NCBI GenBank assembly: GCA_964402715.1
Contig: CAYODJ010000001.1
Span: 1-64,000, forward strand
DNA: 64,000 nt
Reading direction: 5' to 3'
Origin: CALXOD01 sp964402715
Lineage (GTDB): Bacteria; Verrucomicrobiota; Lentisphaeria; Victivallales; Victivallaceae
In this document: one piece after another, positions 9,451-17,375 of the stretch
Position numbering within the stretch: the stretch's first letter is position 1
Layout of the letters: each line of letters begins with the position of its first letter
Notes under the pieces: model-generated
Database searches by the model: none
The model's input: only the letters and a program-made list of their open reading frames with translations
Told to the model about the DNA's origin: nothing
Program-made: the position numbers and the translations under genes

Positions 9451-9765
9451 GTGAGTCATGTTAGAGAGATAGGAGAGGACTGTTTCACGGAGGCGACTGC
9501 CAGTGGTTTGGCGTTGGTGGATTTTTGGGCTCCATGGTGCGGTCCGTGCAAGATGTTGTTGCCGATCCTGGAGCAGGTTGCGGTCGAATTGGACGGGGAG
9601 GCACAAGTTTTTAAGGTGAACGTGGATGAATCTGCGGCACTTGCTGAAAAATTTGCGGTGCACAATATTCCCGCTCTGTTTGTCTTGAAAGATGGAGAGA
9701 TTGTCAATCAATTTGTCGGTGTTCAGTCCAAGGTGAAACTGCTTGACGCGGTTCGCAACGCTTAA
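9451..9765 (+). CDS. trxA: Thioredoxin
   Basis: Cytoplasmic dithiol-disulfide oxidoreductase. The 104-residue protein has the catalytic WAPWCGPCK motif near residues 27-35, the KVNVDE strand, the cis-Pro in NIPALFVLKDG, and the usual C-terminal helix. The start is a GTG at 9451, six bases after a strong GAGGAGG at 9438-9444. It is the first gene of a plus-strand run that continues with queD, queE and queC. Confidence 0.95.
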   Translation: MSHVREIGEDCFTEATASGLALVDFWAPWCGPCKMLLPILEQVAVELDGEAQVFKVNVDESAALAEKFAVHNIPALFVLKDGEIVNQFVGVQSKVKLLDAVRNA

Positions 9766-9840
9766 TTGCTTGATCTTTCGGTTTGCCGTCTGACGGAGTT
9801 GACTCGGGGTCTGTCTGTATATTAAGAGGGGCGTGGTTTA

Positions 9841-10242
9841 ATGTTTGAGTTAGAGGTTGACCGCGTGATTTCTGCCGCGCACCAGTTGCACGGCTATGGG
9901 GGTGCCTGCTGCAATCTGCATGGCCACAATTACAGGGTTACCGTCGTCCTTCGTGCAAGAGAACTGGATGAGATCGGTATCGCCTTTGACTTCAAAAAAC
10001 TAAAAGCGACCCTGAATACGTTTCTTGATGCATATGATCACAAATGCCTCAACGAACTGCCTGATTTCATGGAGATAAATCCCACCAGTGAAAATATCGC
10101 GAGAATGCTTTTCAAGAAGCTGTCGGTGCAATTGAACGATGGTAACGTACGTGTGCGACTTGTGAGAGTTAGTGAATCCGATAGCAGCCGCGCCGCATAT
10201 CTGGAAGATGACAATGATGACGGTGGTTCTGCGTGTATCTGA
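9841..10242 (+). CDS. queD: 6-carboxy-5,6,7,8-tetrahydropterin synthase
   Basis: QueD converts dihydroneopterin triphosphate to 6-carboxytetrahydropterin in the preQ0/queuosine pathway. The 133-residue protein has the zinc-binding His set of the PTPS family: FSAAH-like ISAAHQL near residue 14 and NLHGHNY near residue 28. It also has IAFDFKKLK with the catalytic region, and NPTSENIA, which precedes the conserved C-terminal strand. The queE start overlaps its end, and queC follows, so the three form a preQ0 unit. Confidence 0.92.
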   Translation: MFELEVDRVISAAHQLHGYGGACCNLHGHNYRVTVVLRARELDEIGIAFDFKKLKATLNTFLDAYDHKCLNELPDFMEINPTSENIARMLFKKLSVQLNDGNVRVRLVRVSESDSSRAAYLEDDNDDGGSACI

Positions 10243-10873
10243 GACTTTTTTAAGTTTGCAGGGAGAGTCCACTCATGCGGGACGATTGTGCTGGTTCATT
10301 CGTCTGAGCGGGTGTAATTTAGATTGTTCGTACTGTGATACGCGGCAATCGCTCGTTCCCGAAAGCGGAATGTCGGTTACGGTGGATGAGTTGGTTGCAG
10401 ATGCCATCGCATCAGGTTCATCGTTTGTGGAAGTGACAGGGGGGGAGCCGTTAACACAACCGGGTGTGAATGAGCTGCTGGCTGGTTTGTTGACAGCAGG
10501 TATGGATGTCGCTCTGGAGACTAATGGATCCGTGGATATTACCGCTGTTCCCCTCGGTGTCCATAGGATTGTGGATTACAAACTGCCATCCAGTGGAATG
10601 ACAGACAGGATGTTGCCTGGTAATTTTCTCTGCCTGACACCGCTTGACGAGGTGAAGTTCGTGATCGGATCCAGAGAGGACTATTTGTTTGCAGGCGAGG
10701 TTATTCGACGCTTTCATCTGTCGGAACAAACCCCGAACCTTCTCATGGGTCCGGTCTGGAGGACAATCGCATGGGATGATCTGGCGGGGTGGATTATTTC
10801 GGATAGACTACCGGTACGTTTCCAATTGCAACTGCATAAGTTGATCTGGGGAGCAGATCGACAGGGAGTATAA
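10214..10873 (+). CDS. queE: 7-carboxy-7-deazaguanine synthase (radical SAM)
   Basis: QueE is a small radical SAM enzyme that contracts the pterin ring to 7-carboxy-7-deazaguanine. The CNLDCSYC motif (C-x3-C-x2-C) binds the 4Fe-4S cluster. The protein shows the family start FLSLQGESTHAG and the SAM-binding VTGGEP. The frame is open from 10172, but ATGs at 10208, 10214 or 10217 inside the end of queD are more likely starts because GGAAGA lies just before them and family proteins begin close to the TVVLRVSETF segment. QueC follows 14 bases downstream. Confidence 0.92.
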   Translation: MMTVVLRVSETFLSLQGESTHAGRLCWFIRLSGCNLDCSYCDTRQSLVPESGMSVTVDELVADAIASGSSFVEVTGGEPLTQPGVNELLAGLLTAGMDVALETNGSVDITAVPLGVHRIVDYKLPSSGMTDRMLPGNFLCLTPLDEVKFVIGSREDYLFAGEVIRRFHLSEQTPNLLMGPVWRTIAWDDLAGWIISDRLPVRFQLQLHKLIWGADRQGV

Positions 10874-10887
10874 TCTTAAGGCGATGT

Positions 10888-11568
10888 ATGAGCAAAAGTG
10901 ATAGGGCAGTTGTTCTGGTCAGCGGTGGATTGGATTCGGCGACTGTTTTGGCATTGGCAAAGCAGGATGGATTTGAGCTATACGCTTTGAGTTTTGATTA
11001 CGGGCAACGCCATCGGTGTGAACTCTCATCAGCATCTGCAGTTGCAGCCGCAGCGGGTGCCAGACACCTGACAATGCGAATCGATCTTCGTTCCTGGGGA
11101 GGATCCGCGTTGACGGATGAGACAATGACGGTGCCGGACGCTGGTACTTCCGGAGGAATCCCTGTTACATACGTACCTGCGCGGAACCTGATTTTTCTTT
11201 CATGCGCAACCGCTTGGGCTGAGGTTCTTGGAGCTAGAGACATTTTCATAGGAATCAACAACGTCGATTATTCCGGATACCCGGACTGTCGACCCGCTTT
11301 CATCCGCGCCTTTTCCGAAGCGGCAAGGCTTGCTACGAAGGCAGTAGACGAAAGATGGTCTTATCGAATTCATGCGCCTCTTCAACATTGGAGTAAGGCG
11401 CAGATTATTCGGACTGGCGTGGCTCTCGGAGTGGATTACGCCATGACGACAAGCTGTTATAATCCGGATCAAAATGGTCGCGCTTGCGGGCGTTGCGACA
11501 GTTGTGTCCTGCGTAGAAATGGTTTTATTTCCGCCGGAATTGCCGACCCGACGAGATACTCAGGGTAA
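10888..11568 (+). CDS. queC: 7-cyano-7-deazaguanine (preQ0) synthase
   Basis: QueC uses ATP and ammonia to turn 7-carboxy-7-deazaguanine into preQ0. It has the PP-loop motif VLVSGGLDS near residues 9-17, the ALSFDYGQRH segment, and VPARNLIFLS. The C-terminal zinc site CYN...CGRCDSC is intact. Length (226 residues) is normal. PreQ0 feeds tRNA queuosine in bacteria and, in some phages, DNA 7-deazaguanine modification. Base composition and spacing place this gene with the host block, but it is the last gene before the phage-like DNA. Confidence 0.95.
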   Translation: MSKSDRAVVLVSGGLDSATVLALAKQDGFELYALSFDYGQRHRCELSSASAVAAAAGARHLTMRIDLRSWGGSALTDETMTVPDAGTSGGIPVTYVPARNLIFLSCATAWAEVLGARDIFIGINNVDYSGYPDCRPAFIRAFSEAARLATKAVDERWSYRIHAPLQHWSKAQIIRTGVALGVDYAMTTSCYNPDQNGRACGRCDSCVLRRNGFISAGIADPTRYSG

Positions 11569-11749
11569 AGGCATGCAGAAGATCCCATCGCCGACTCGCA
11601 TGTCGCTACGTTCATGTACGTGCGGGGAGGTCGGCGTCACAAATAATACTGACATAACCTGCCAGCTGTCTGCCATGCAGCCCGGGCTGAAACCCTGTAT
11701 ATAATTTACTTGCCGATTCGCGGGAATAAAAGCCGAAAGCGGAAAAAAT
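11569..11749. other. Boundary between host-like and phage-like DNA
   Basis: This 181-base interval separates queC from the first densely packed minus-strand phage-type gene. To its left lie housekeeping genes with loose spacing; to its right lies an unbroken viral replication region with another codon style. No tRNA or obvious attachment core is visible, and the partner site would be outside the window. A short CCGCTTTCGG stem with T-rich flanks near 11,725-11,750 may end the leftward phage transcript. Confidence 0.5.
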
Positions 11750-12553
11750 TCAGTTTTTTCTGCCGAGAAGCGTGTAGATGAAGATATTGCATTGACTGTT
11801 GACGATATTCAGAATGCGCAGAATTTCCCTTATGGTGGAACCGGAGGTGTTGATGTCGTCAACCAGCAGGATGTTTCTCCCTTTCAATCCGGCGAACTCC
11901 TCCAGTGCCGATACGTCCGGGAATCCCAGATAATTTGTGATGTACGGCCGATATTTCGGCTTCACGCTGTTGGCAAGTGAAAAGTAGTCCAGTTCCCGGA
12001 TTGCCGGGAGAATATTCTCCTTCACGTGCTTCGCCATCTGGAGATAGTTCGGATTTTCTCCAAATGCAGCTTCGAATTTCTTCCAATTGAATTTTATGTC
12101 GACAGGTGTCTTTTTGACCAGCTCAAACGAGCAATAGTCGACGTCATTAGGAAGAAATTCGACTATAATCCGGAGCATTTTGCTGACCAGCTGACTTCTC
12201 CCTGACGCCGGATAGACGAAAGTGTCGATGCGGTACGTGTTTATTTTGGCGCTCAGAGCTGCCATCGGGACTTCGATGAACTTCCTCAGCACGGCGTCGG
12301 AGATTTTTCTGTCTCCAGTCCCCTTGATGTAATTGATGAAGTCGGTCCGCTGCCTGAAAGAAGCTGTTTTCTCAAATTCGTATCCGAACCAGTATATGTT
12401 GTTTCCCAGAGAGGTTCCGTGCAGGCGGTAACCTGCCAGTCTGATGATGTCGTTGTCTGAGTCCTTTTCGAAGTCGAACCGGATGTCGTCTTCGCTGACG
12501 GTGACTCCGCTGTACTTCAGATTGATCGCTATTCTTTCCGCCACAAAATCCAT
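11750..12553 (-). CDS. Phosphoribosyltransferase-like protein
   Basis: The 267-residue protein has a convincing PRPP-binding loop near its C-terminus: NILLVDDINTSGSTIREI, the acidic pair followed by small residues and Ser/Thr typical of type I PRTases such as ComF or orotate PRTase. The N-terminal about 200 residues are not recognised. It overlaps neither neighbour but lies three bases from the PrfH gene, so they are probably one transcript. In a phage it could salvage bases or NAD precursors; its substrate is unknown. Confidence 0.7.
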   Translation of the reverse strand: MDFVAERIAINLKYSGVTVSEDDIRFDFEKDSDNDIIRLAGYRLHGTSLGNNIYWFGYEFEKTASFRQRTDFINYIKGTGDRKISDAVLRKFIEVPMAALSAKINTYRIDTFVYPASGRSQLVSKMLRIIVEFLPNDVDYCSFELVKKTPVDIKFNWKKFEAAFGENPNYLQMAKHVKENILPAIRELDYFSLANSVKPKYRPYITNYLGFPDVSALEEFAGLKGRNILLVDDINTSGSTIREILRILNIVNSQCNIFIYTLLGRKN

Positions 12554-12556
12554 GCT

Positions 12557-13180
12557 TCACTTCTCCTTCAGGGGCAGCCCCTCAAAGATCCGGACGGGAT
12601 TCCCGAGTTCCAGACGGTAGTGCTCCTTCCATGTCTCCCTGTCGGCTCTGGCTGAAGCCTCGTCTTTCAATATTCTGAGTTTTTCATACAGCCTGAGCAT
12701 CGCTATCCTGCGATTGAGGAACTGGGATCTTTCGTCCGAGGAAGATACGGTGATTCCGCTGGGGATGTGGGTCATTCTGACCGCGCTGTCTGTCGTGTTC
12801 ACATGTTGACCGCCGCGACCGGAGGAGCGGAACGTCTCGATCTTAAGATCGGATTTTCTGATCAGATCTTCGGACTCCATGTCGAATGAAAAGAAGGAAA
12901 CCCCTGCGAACCAGTTCTTCCGCAGAATGTCGGGACGCAGAGCGCTTTTCCAGATCCACTGAACAGTGCCCTCCCACGATTCCCGGAACGAGGCGATGTC
13001 GTCTCCTTCAAGAGACAGTTTCACCGACGGCATGAGTTCCTTCCGTTCGTCGGAAAGCCATGTGCACCGCAGACGGTGCGCCAGCGCGTCTTTCTGCAGA
13101 ATATCCGCCAGCAGCGGAACCAGTTTTCTGCATTCCACCGGTCCCTGGCCGGATGTGATCTGGATGATCGTCTGTTTCAT
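12557..13180 (-). CDS. prfH: Peptide chain release factor-like protein PrfH
   Basis: PrfH resembles class I release factors but lacks the codon-recognition domain. It is known from bacterial operons with the RNA ligase RtcB2, where it helps rescue ribosomes damaged in the decoding centre. The 207-residue length, the GGQ loop in SSGRGGQHVN at about residues 119-128, and the following AVRMTHIPSGITV and DERSQ segments support this. No rtcB gene is visible nearby in this window. A promoter-like motif lies at 13252-13290, about 70 bases upstream. A phage-borne copy is unusual. Confidence 0.82.
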   Translation of the reverse strand: MKQTIIQITSGQGPVECRKLVPLLADILQKDALAHRLRCTWLSDERKELMPSVKLSLEGDDIASFRESWEGTVQWIWKSALRPDILRKNWFAGVSFFSFDMESEDLIRKSDLKIETFRSSGRGGQHVNTTDSAVRMTHIPSGITVSSSDERSQFLNRRIAMLRLYEKLRILKDEASARADRETWKEHYRLELGNPVRIFEGLPLKEK

Positions 13181-13251
13181 AGCTTGATGTTGTCATCAAT
13201 GGTACGGAAGAGTGACTGCAATTCCAGCTTCAAATGGAGCTGTCTCCCATG

Positions 13252-13290
13252 TCCTATATGAAGCGTCCGCGAAAAATCGGCAAAAATTCC
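13252..13290 (-). promoter_or_regulatory. Phage promoter-like motif (GCTTCATA type)
   Basis: Read on the minus strand: GGAATTTTTGCC, then about 15 bases, then GACGCTTCATATAGG. It lies in the 174-base gap before prfH and faces it. It matches the motif repeated upstream of many genes in this phage-like region. Confidence 0.6.
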
Positions 13291-13354
13291 CGTCACGGCG
13301 GAATGCCGCGTTCGGCGGGTCATGCGGATGCAGGGGAGGCGACGACGGTGAAAA

Positions 13355-13750
13355 TCAGAATACGCCGTATCCGAGAACGTAGAGATACATTTTCTTCCGG
13401 GATTCGTCTATGGTGAAATCGATGACGTTAGCAGGCACGACGTCGAAGACGTATTTGAAGTCGACTTTCTTCAGCGTCCGTCCGTCTTCGGACAGGAATT
13501 TCTTTGTGAACTGCCGTCTGAAGCAGTTGCTGGATTCCGGATTGATGCGCTGGAACGCCGGGATGATGTACGGCTTGTTCTCTTCCAGTTCGAGTTCGAA
13601 AGTATGCGCGGGCGGCTCGAACTCGAACTTGCCGATGAAACGGTAGAAGCCGCGTCCTTTCCCGGAGTTCCGCTTCCCGAGCAGCCTGACGCCGACCAAC
13701 GTGAGTTTGTGGAACGAATGTTTGAATATTTCAAGAAAATCTTCCAGCAT
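13355..13750 (-). CDS. Hypothetical protein
   Basis: A 131-residue protein of unknown function with many aromatic residues (GFYRFIGKFEFEPPAHTFELELEE). It is probably beta-rich and soluble, with no signal peptide or membrane segment. The frame opens upstream, but the ATG at 13750 stands behind AGGAGG with good spacing. The gap before it contains the first copy of a conserved GATTATTTT-hairpin element shared with the region before the gene at 29,593. Confidence 0.65.
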   Translation of the reverse strand: MLEDFLEIFKHSFHKLTLVGVRLLGKRNSGKGRGFYRFIGKFEFEPPAHTFELELEENKPYIIPAFQRINPESSNCFRRQFTKKFLSEDGRTLKKVDFKYVFDVVPANVIDFTIDESRKKMYLYVLGYGVF

Positions 13751-13773
13751 GAAAAGAACCTCCTGCCGCCGAC

Positions 13774-13808
13774 CGCCTCTTTTAAATATCGGAGGAAAAT
13801 AATCAGCG
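13774..13808 (-). promoter_or_regulatory. Conserved intergenic element, copy 1
   Basis: On the minus strand this reads GATTATTTTCCTCCGATA then TTTAAAAGAGGCG. A near copy lies at 29563-29597. In both, the bases flanking an ATA-TTAA loop can pair (CCTC/GAGG here, GCGCC/GGCGC there). It may be a promoter of a second class or an RNA-level control element; the function is inferred only from the repetition. Confidence 0.45.
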
Positions 13809-13836
13809 GCAGGAGATTCCGCGCGAGACGGCCGTC

Positions 13837-14907
13837 TCACTTGCGCAGGGGCATGACGACCCCTTCGAAATTCTCCTCGTCCTTGAACAGTATCAGACTG
13901 GTCGGATCCTGCCAGTAGAACGTCACGTTGCTGCTGCCGTCCCTGAGGTTGCGGAATATGTCTCTGAAATGCTCGAAGTCCATGCAGAACTCGAAGCTCT
14001 CTCCCTGGCTTGACTCCATTTCGACCTTGTCCTTGACGTCGGAAATGCCGTCCTCCATGGAAAAGACGATTTTGCTGTCATGCTTCCTGCATTTGAGCGC
14101 CTTGTTCTCTGACAGGGCGAGGATCTCCATGGATTCAAGCACTTTCGCCTTGTTGAGCACGAAACTGGCTCTGGCGTTCACCTGGAAGAATCTGGATGCG
14201 TCGGGATAGATGCAGTTCAGCTTGGGCATGAAGACGCGCATGTCGTCGGAACGGAACCCGACGGCGCTGTCGTTCATCGAAAAGACGATCTCCCTGTCGT
14301 CGTCCATGGTTTCAATCGCACGGATGCATTTTGAGCCGAGCACTCCGGAGAACTCCAGATTTTCGTCGGCGTCGACCTTGACATGGTCGCGCAGCATGCG
14401 GAGCGCGTCCGTCGATTCCGACATGAGTCTGCCGTGCTCCAGTTTCACATGCACTCCGGTGACGAAGGCTCTTGAATCCTTCTCCCTGCGTGCGTACGAC
14501 ACCTTTCCGATCAGGCTTTTCAGCAGAGAGGAATTGATGGAGAGATCCGCGCCGCCTTCAACGGCTTTCTCTTCGAAGGCGTACGTGTCGCGTTCCATCG
14601 CCGGAAATACCATCGTGGTGTCGCCCTGTACGACCGTCAGGACATGATCCCTGTACTCCATCTGGACGTCGCCGCGCAGAGCCGCTGCGGAGGCGAGGGC
14701 TTTGTATTCGGTGACGAACTCGACGTCGTTCCGTTCGGCCACGGGGAAAGAGAATACTCCCACGTTGGCGCCGTCGCACGCGGTGATGCTGACCGTGCCG
14801 TTTCTGCTGGAGAACAGAATCTTGGAACCCACTCCGTTCACATCCCTGTCGACAAAGACGGAGATCTTCGTCAATGCGGATTTCAGCTTGCCTTTTTCTA
14901 CGATCAT
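13837..14907 (-). CDS. dnaN: DNA polymerase III beta-type sliding clamp
   Basis: A 356-residue ring-clamp subunit that tethers the polymerase to DNA. The length, the three repeated clamp-domain patterns and the C-terminal VVMPLRK ending match bacterial beta clamps, whose hydrophobic cleft uses such a terminus. T4-like phages use a shorter unrelated-looking gp45, so a beta-type clamp fits the DnaX-type loader and polymerase III alpha encoded elsewhere in the window. The ATG at 14907 overlaps the stop of the RuvC-like gene by 4 bases and follows GGGAG. Sequence identity to cellular DnaN is clearly low. Confidence 0.85.
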   Translation of the reverse strand: MIVEKGKLKSALTKISVFVDRDVNGVGSKILFSSRNGTVSITACDGANVGVFSFPVAERNDVEFVTEYKALASAAALRGDVQMEYRDHVLTVVQGDTTMVFPAMERDTYAFEEKAVEGGADLSINSSLLKSLIGKVSYARREKDSRAFVTGVHVKLEHGRLMSESTDALRMLRDHVKVDADENLEFSGVLGSKCIRAIETMDDDREIVFSMNDSAVGFRSDDMRVFMPKLNCIYPDASRFFQVNARASFVLNKAKVLESMEILALSENKALKCRKHDSKIVFSMEDGISDVKDKVEMESSQGESFEFCMDFEHFRDIFRNLRDGSSNVTFYWQDPTSLILFKDEENFEGVVMPLRK

Positions 14908-15476
14908 TTCGCTTTCTCCCTGGTTTGGTATGGATCTTCTATGCGGGTTTTCATGTTTCTGAAAACCTCGATCTGATACTTGTGAAAGTCCCGGCCGCCG
15001 TTCAGCCATCTGCAGTATGCGCGGCAGAAGTACGCCATAGCGCAGGCGTCCGCCACGTTGTTCGAGGATACGTCCACATCATGATTCTTGAAGACGCTCT
15101 TCAGCATCAGCTCCTTGCCGGCGCTGCCGCTGCCGGTCTCGAACTTCTTTATCTGTGCTGGTGTCGCGTTGATGTACGAGTAGCCGCCGCAGAGCAGACG
15201 ATCTCTCACGATCGTCCCGAGCGCGGCGAGCATTATGCCCGTTCCTGCGTAGGATCTGCCGCCGATGTAGCAGTCCTCCAGCAGGACAAGTTCGATCCAT
15301 TCGCCGCCTATGCCGTCTAGAACTCTGTCGGCTATGAACCGCGTTCTCTTGACCAGGCAGGTGAAATCCTTCGGAGCCGTCTTTATTTCCATGTGTCTGC
15401 TGCTTCCGTCCTCGCGCAGCAGAAAGAATCCCGTTCCGGAAAAGGACAGATCAAGTCCTAGATAGGCCTTCATCAT
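14904..15476 (-). CDS. RuvC-like Holliday junction resolvase
   Basis: A ribonuclease H-fold nuclease predicted to cut recombination junctions. It starts with YLGLDLSFSGTGFFLL, carrying the first catalytic Asp. It continues with LVLLEDCYIGG (second acidic residue), ATPAQIKKFETGSGSAGKE, which is very like the conserved RuvC segment, and VADACAMAYF with the final Asp. The start is one of two adjacent ATGs (15476 or 15473) overlapping the previous gene. It is about 190 residues, as expected. Its place between recombination and replication genes suits replication-fork processing or DNA packaging. Confidence 0.82.
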   Translation of the reverse strand: MMKAYLGLDLSFSGTGFFLLREDGSSRHMEIKTAPKDFTCLVKRTRFIADRVLDGIGGEWIELVLLEDCYIGGRSYAGTGIMLAALGTIVRDRLLCGGYSYINATPAQIKKFETGSGSAGKELMLKSVFKNHDVDVSSNNVADACAMAYFCRAYCRWLNGGRDFHKYQIEVFRNMKTRIEDPYQTREKAK

Positions 15477-15736
15477 TTCTCCGCCATCTGCGCTCTGCAC
15501 GCCGCGATCTTCGTCTTAAGCTGCTCCATGTCTCGCGCGAGTTCGGCTTTCAGATTCTCTATGGCCTGTTCGAAGTCTTCTATGTCCGTGCCGAAGGCCT
15601 CCCGGATCTGTTTCTTCAGATCCTCGAACTCCTTTTCCAGACGCTCCTTCTCTCGCAGATCGGACAGGCGCTTGACTTTCAGTTCCTCGATTTCGCTCTG
15701 GAGAGCCTCGAATTCCTTAACCGGATCGTCTGACAT
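15473..15736 (-). CDS. Small coiled-coil protein
   Basis: An 87-residue protein that is almost wholly heptad repeat (EIEELKVKRLSDLREKERLE and onward), so a long coiled coil. Function unknown. A TTG at 15760 is in frame, but the ATG at 15736 has a better ribosome binding site (GCAGGAAAAG). It overlaps genes on both sides, which argues for a tightly coupled operon. Confidence 0.65.
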   Translation of the reverse strand: MSDDPVKEFEALQSEIEELKVKRLSDLREKERLEKEFEDLKKQIREAFGTDIEDFEQAIENLKAELARDMEQLKTKIAACRAQMAEK

Positions 15737-16151
15737 CTTTTCCTGCTCCAATTTTTTCAATCTTCGTCATTCCCTCTAGCAGAACCCGCAGCGCACGCGA
15801 CGGGATCACTTCAATGCAGCCCACGCAGCCGAAATCACATTTCGGCTTCCGCGGCACGGCCTCGCAGCCGAGATCGGCGACGGTCTGCTCATGAGCGGAC
15901 AGCCTGCGTCTGCCGGGACAGCCCAGCTCGTCGTTCTTGCAGACATACAGCTTTATTCCCGACATGCCGTCTCCGAGTCCTTCGCCTTCCACGCTGTAGT
16001 AGAAGATGTTTCTGAGAAAGACGGCTTTTACGTCCCGCTCGCCGTCCGGCAGGACTTTCACGATTTCATCCGTGGAGCCGTGGCAGATCCCGACCACGGT
16101 CTCACCCGAGATGGATACGATCTTGATTCTTTTGCCCTGATACTGCTTCAT
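15717..16151 (-). CDS. Hypothetical protein with C-terminal Cys cluster
   Basis: A 144-residue protein. The N-terminal half (KRIKIVSISGETVVGICHG) looks like a small beta-barrel, Sm- or SH3-like. The C-terminal half has a Cys pattern (DLGCEAVP...CDFGCVGC) that may bind zinc or a cluster. No family recognised. The ATG at 16151 overlaps the stop of the Rad50-like gene by 4 bases, so translation is probably coupled. Confidence 0.6.
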   Translation of the reverse strand: MKQYQGKRIKIVSISGETVVGICHGSTDEIVKVLPDGERDVKAVFLRNIFYYSVEGEGLGDGMSGIKLYVCKNDELGCPGRRRLSAHEQTVADLGCEAVPRKPKCDFGCVGCIEVIPSRALRVLLEGMTKIEKIGAGKDVRRSG

Positions 16152-17362
16152 AATCTGCTGCCGCACAGCGGACAGTTTCCGAGCCGCCGTTTGAGATCCT
16201 CAAGTCTGCCGCCCGAGGCACTAAGCTCCCTTTTCGTATCTATGAGCCGTCTGGAAATTTTACGGATTTTTCGGTACTGCTCTCTTGCGTCGAGGAGCAT
16301 CCGTTCCGCGGCGGCGATGTCCCGGACTTTCCCGCCGCACCGTGCGGCGTCGTCGTCCAGCTCCGCGATCCCGGCCGCGAGACGTCTCCCGATTCCGGAC
16401 AGTGCGCGCGCGTTCCGCCGGCGTCCCGTCAGCAGAGCCAGGCATGACCGCTCCCGGGAGATCTTCGCCGTCAGAGCGTCGAGGCCCTCGGAAGCTTCGA
16501 GCAGGGACAGGACCGACGCGTGTCTGCGACGGTTCCGGAGGGCGTCCGTCAGCAGCCGCAGCTTCCTTGTTCCTGCGCTCGCCGCCGCCGACAGCTCATC
16601 CAGGCCTTCCGAGACTTCCAGAGCTTCCGTCATGCGCTCCGAACGGCTGCGGTTGCGCAGCACCGACTCATGGATGCCGTCGGCATCCGCCAGCATCCTC
16701 CGCAGCGATTCGGCTTCTTTCAGGTCTTTTCTGATGTCCTCCACCGCGTTCCGGTAGCCCTCGAAGATCGCGATGTCCAGAATCCTGCCGCGCATCTCCG
16801 AAATCTGAATGTTCTTTGCGCCCAGCTCCTTTTTCCTCGCCGCGAAATCGGCCGCCATGTCCCTGATCAGCTCCTCCATGCCGCCGATGCCGATGGCGTC
16901 GTCCATCATCCGCGCTATCATGTTGGAGGTAGTCTTCCTGCCGTCTATCTCGGACAGCATGTAATGCTTCTCCAGCTGGAACATGATGTTGGGCAGCTCT
17001 CTGATTTCACCCCGGACGCGTTCCGACATACCGAGAACCGCGGACGCCTCCGGGGGAACGGCGGCGCCGATGTTCCGGTATTCCCTGACGTCCTTCCCGT
17101 CGCCTACGAGCCAGCGGTTGACTTTCTCTCCTCTTTCGACCTGCACGAAGCCCCTGTCCGTCTCGATGCGCACCGTGCAGAATTCCGCCCCGGTCCGCAC
17201 GGACTCTTTCGTGAAGCGGTTCGCCACCGCCAGCGCGATTGCGCGGACGATGGACGATTTCCCCTGATTCGACTGTCCGACTATGAGATTGAATCCGCCG
17301 GTGAATTCGATTTCGGAATTCTCGTGGGACTCGAAATTCTTAAGTATCACTTTCCTTATCAT
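16148..17362 (-). CDS. Rad50/SbcC-like ATPase, N-terminal half with zinc hook
   Basis: Rad50-type ATPases join Mre11 nucleases in DNA end processing. This 404-residue protein begins MIRKVILKNFESHENSEIEF and has the Walker A loop GQSNQGKSS at residues 29-37. A long Arg- and Glu-rich coiled coil follows, and the protein ends in CPLCGSRL, a CxxC zinc hook (C397, C400). It lacks the signature motif and Walker B, which lie in the separate gene just upstream (17376-18020). The two halves together would rebuild one Rad50-like molecule. ATG 17362 lies 14 bases after that gene's stop. Confidence 0.82.
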   Translation of the reverse strand: MIRKVILKNFESHENSEIEFTGGFNLIVGQSNQGKSSIVRAIALAVANRFTKESVRTGAEFCTVRIETDRGFVQVERGEKVNRWLVGDGKDVREYRNIGAAVPPEASAVLGMSERVRGEIRELPNIMFQLEKHYMLSEIDGRKTTSNMIARMMDDAIGIGGMEELIRDMAADFAARKKELGAKNIQISEMRGRILDIAIFEGYRNAVEDIRKDLKEAESLRRMLADADGIHESVLRNRSRSERMTEALEVSEGLDELSAAASAGTRKLRLLTDALRNRRRHASVLSLLEASEGLDALTAKISRERSCLALLTGRRRNARALSGIGRRLAAGIAELDDDAARCGGKVRDIAAAERMLLDAREQYRKIRKISRRLIDTKRELSASGGRLEDLKRRLGNCPLCGSRL

Positions 17363-17375
17363 GACGCGGCGCCTT

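Noticed and set aside
9841..11568. Que genes as part of a phage 7-deazaguanine DNA modification system
   Set aside because: Spacing, codon style and association with trxA place them in the host block. No DNA transglycosylase is visible.
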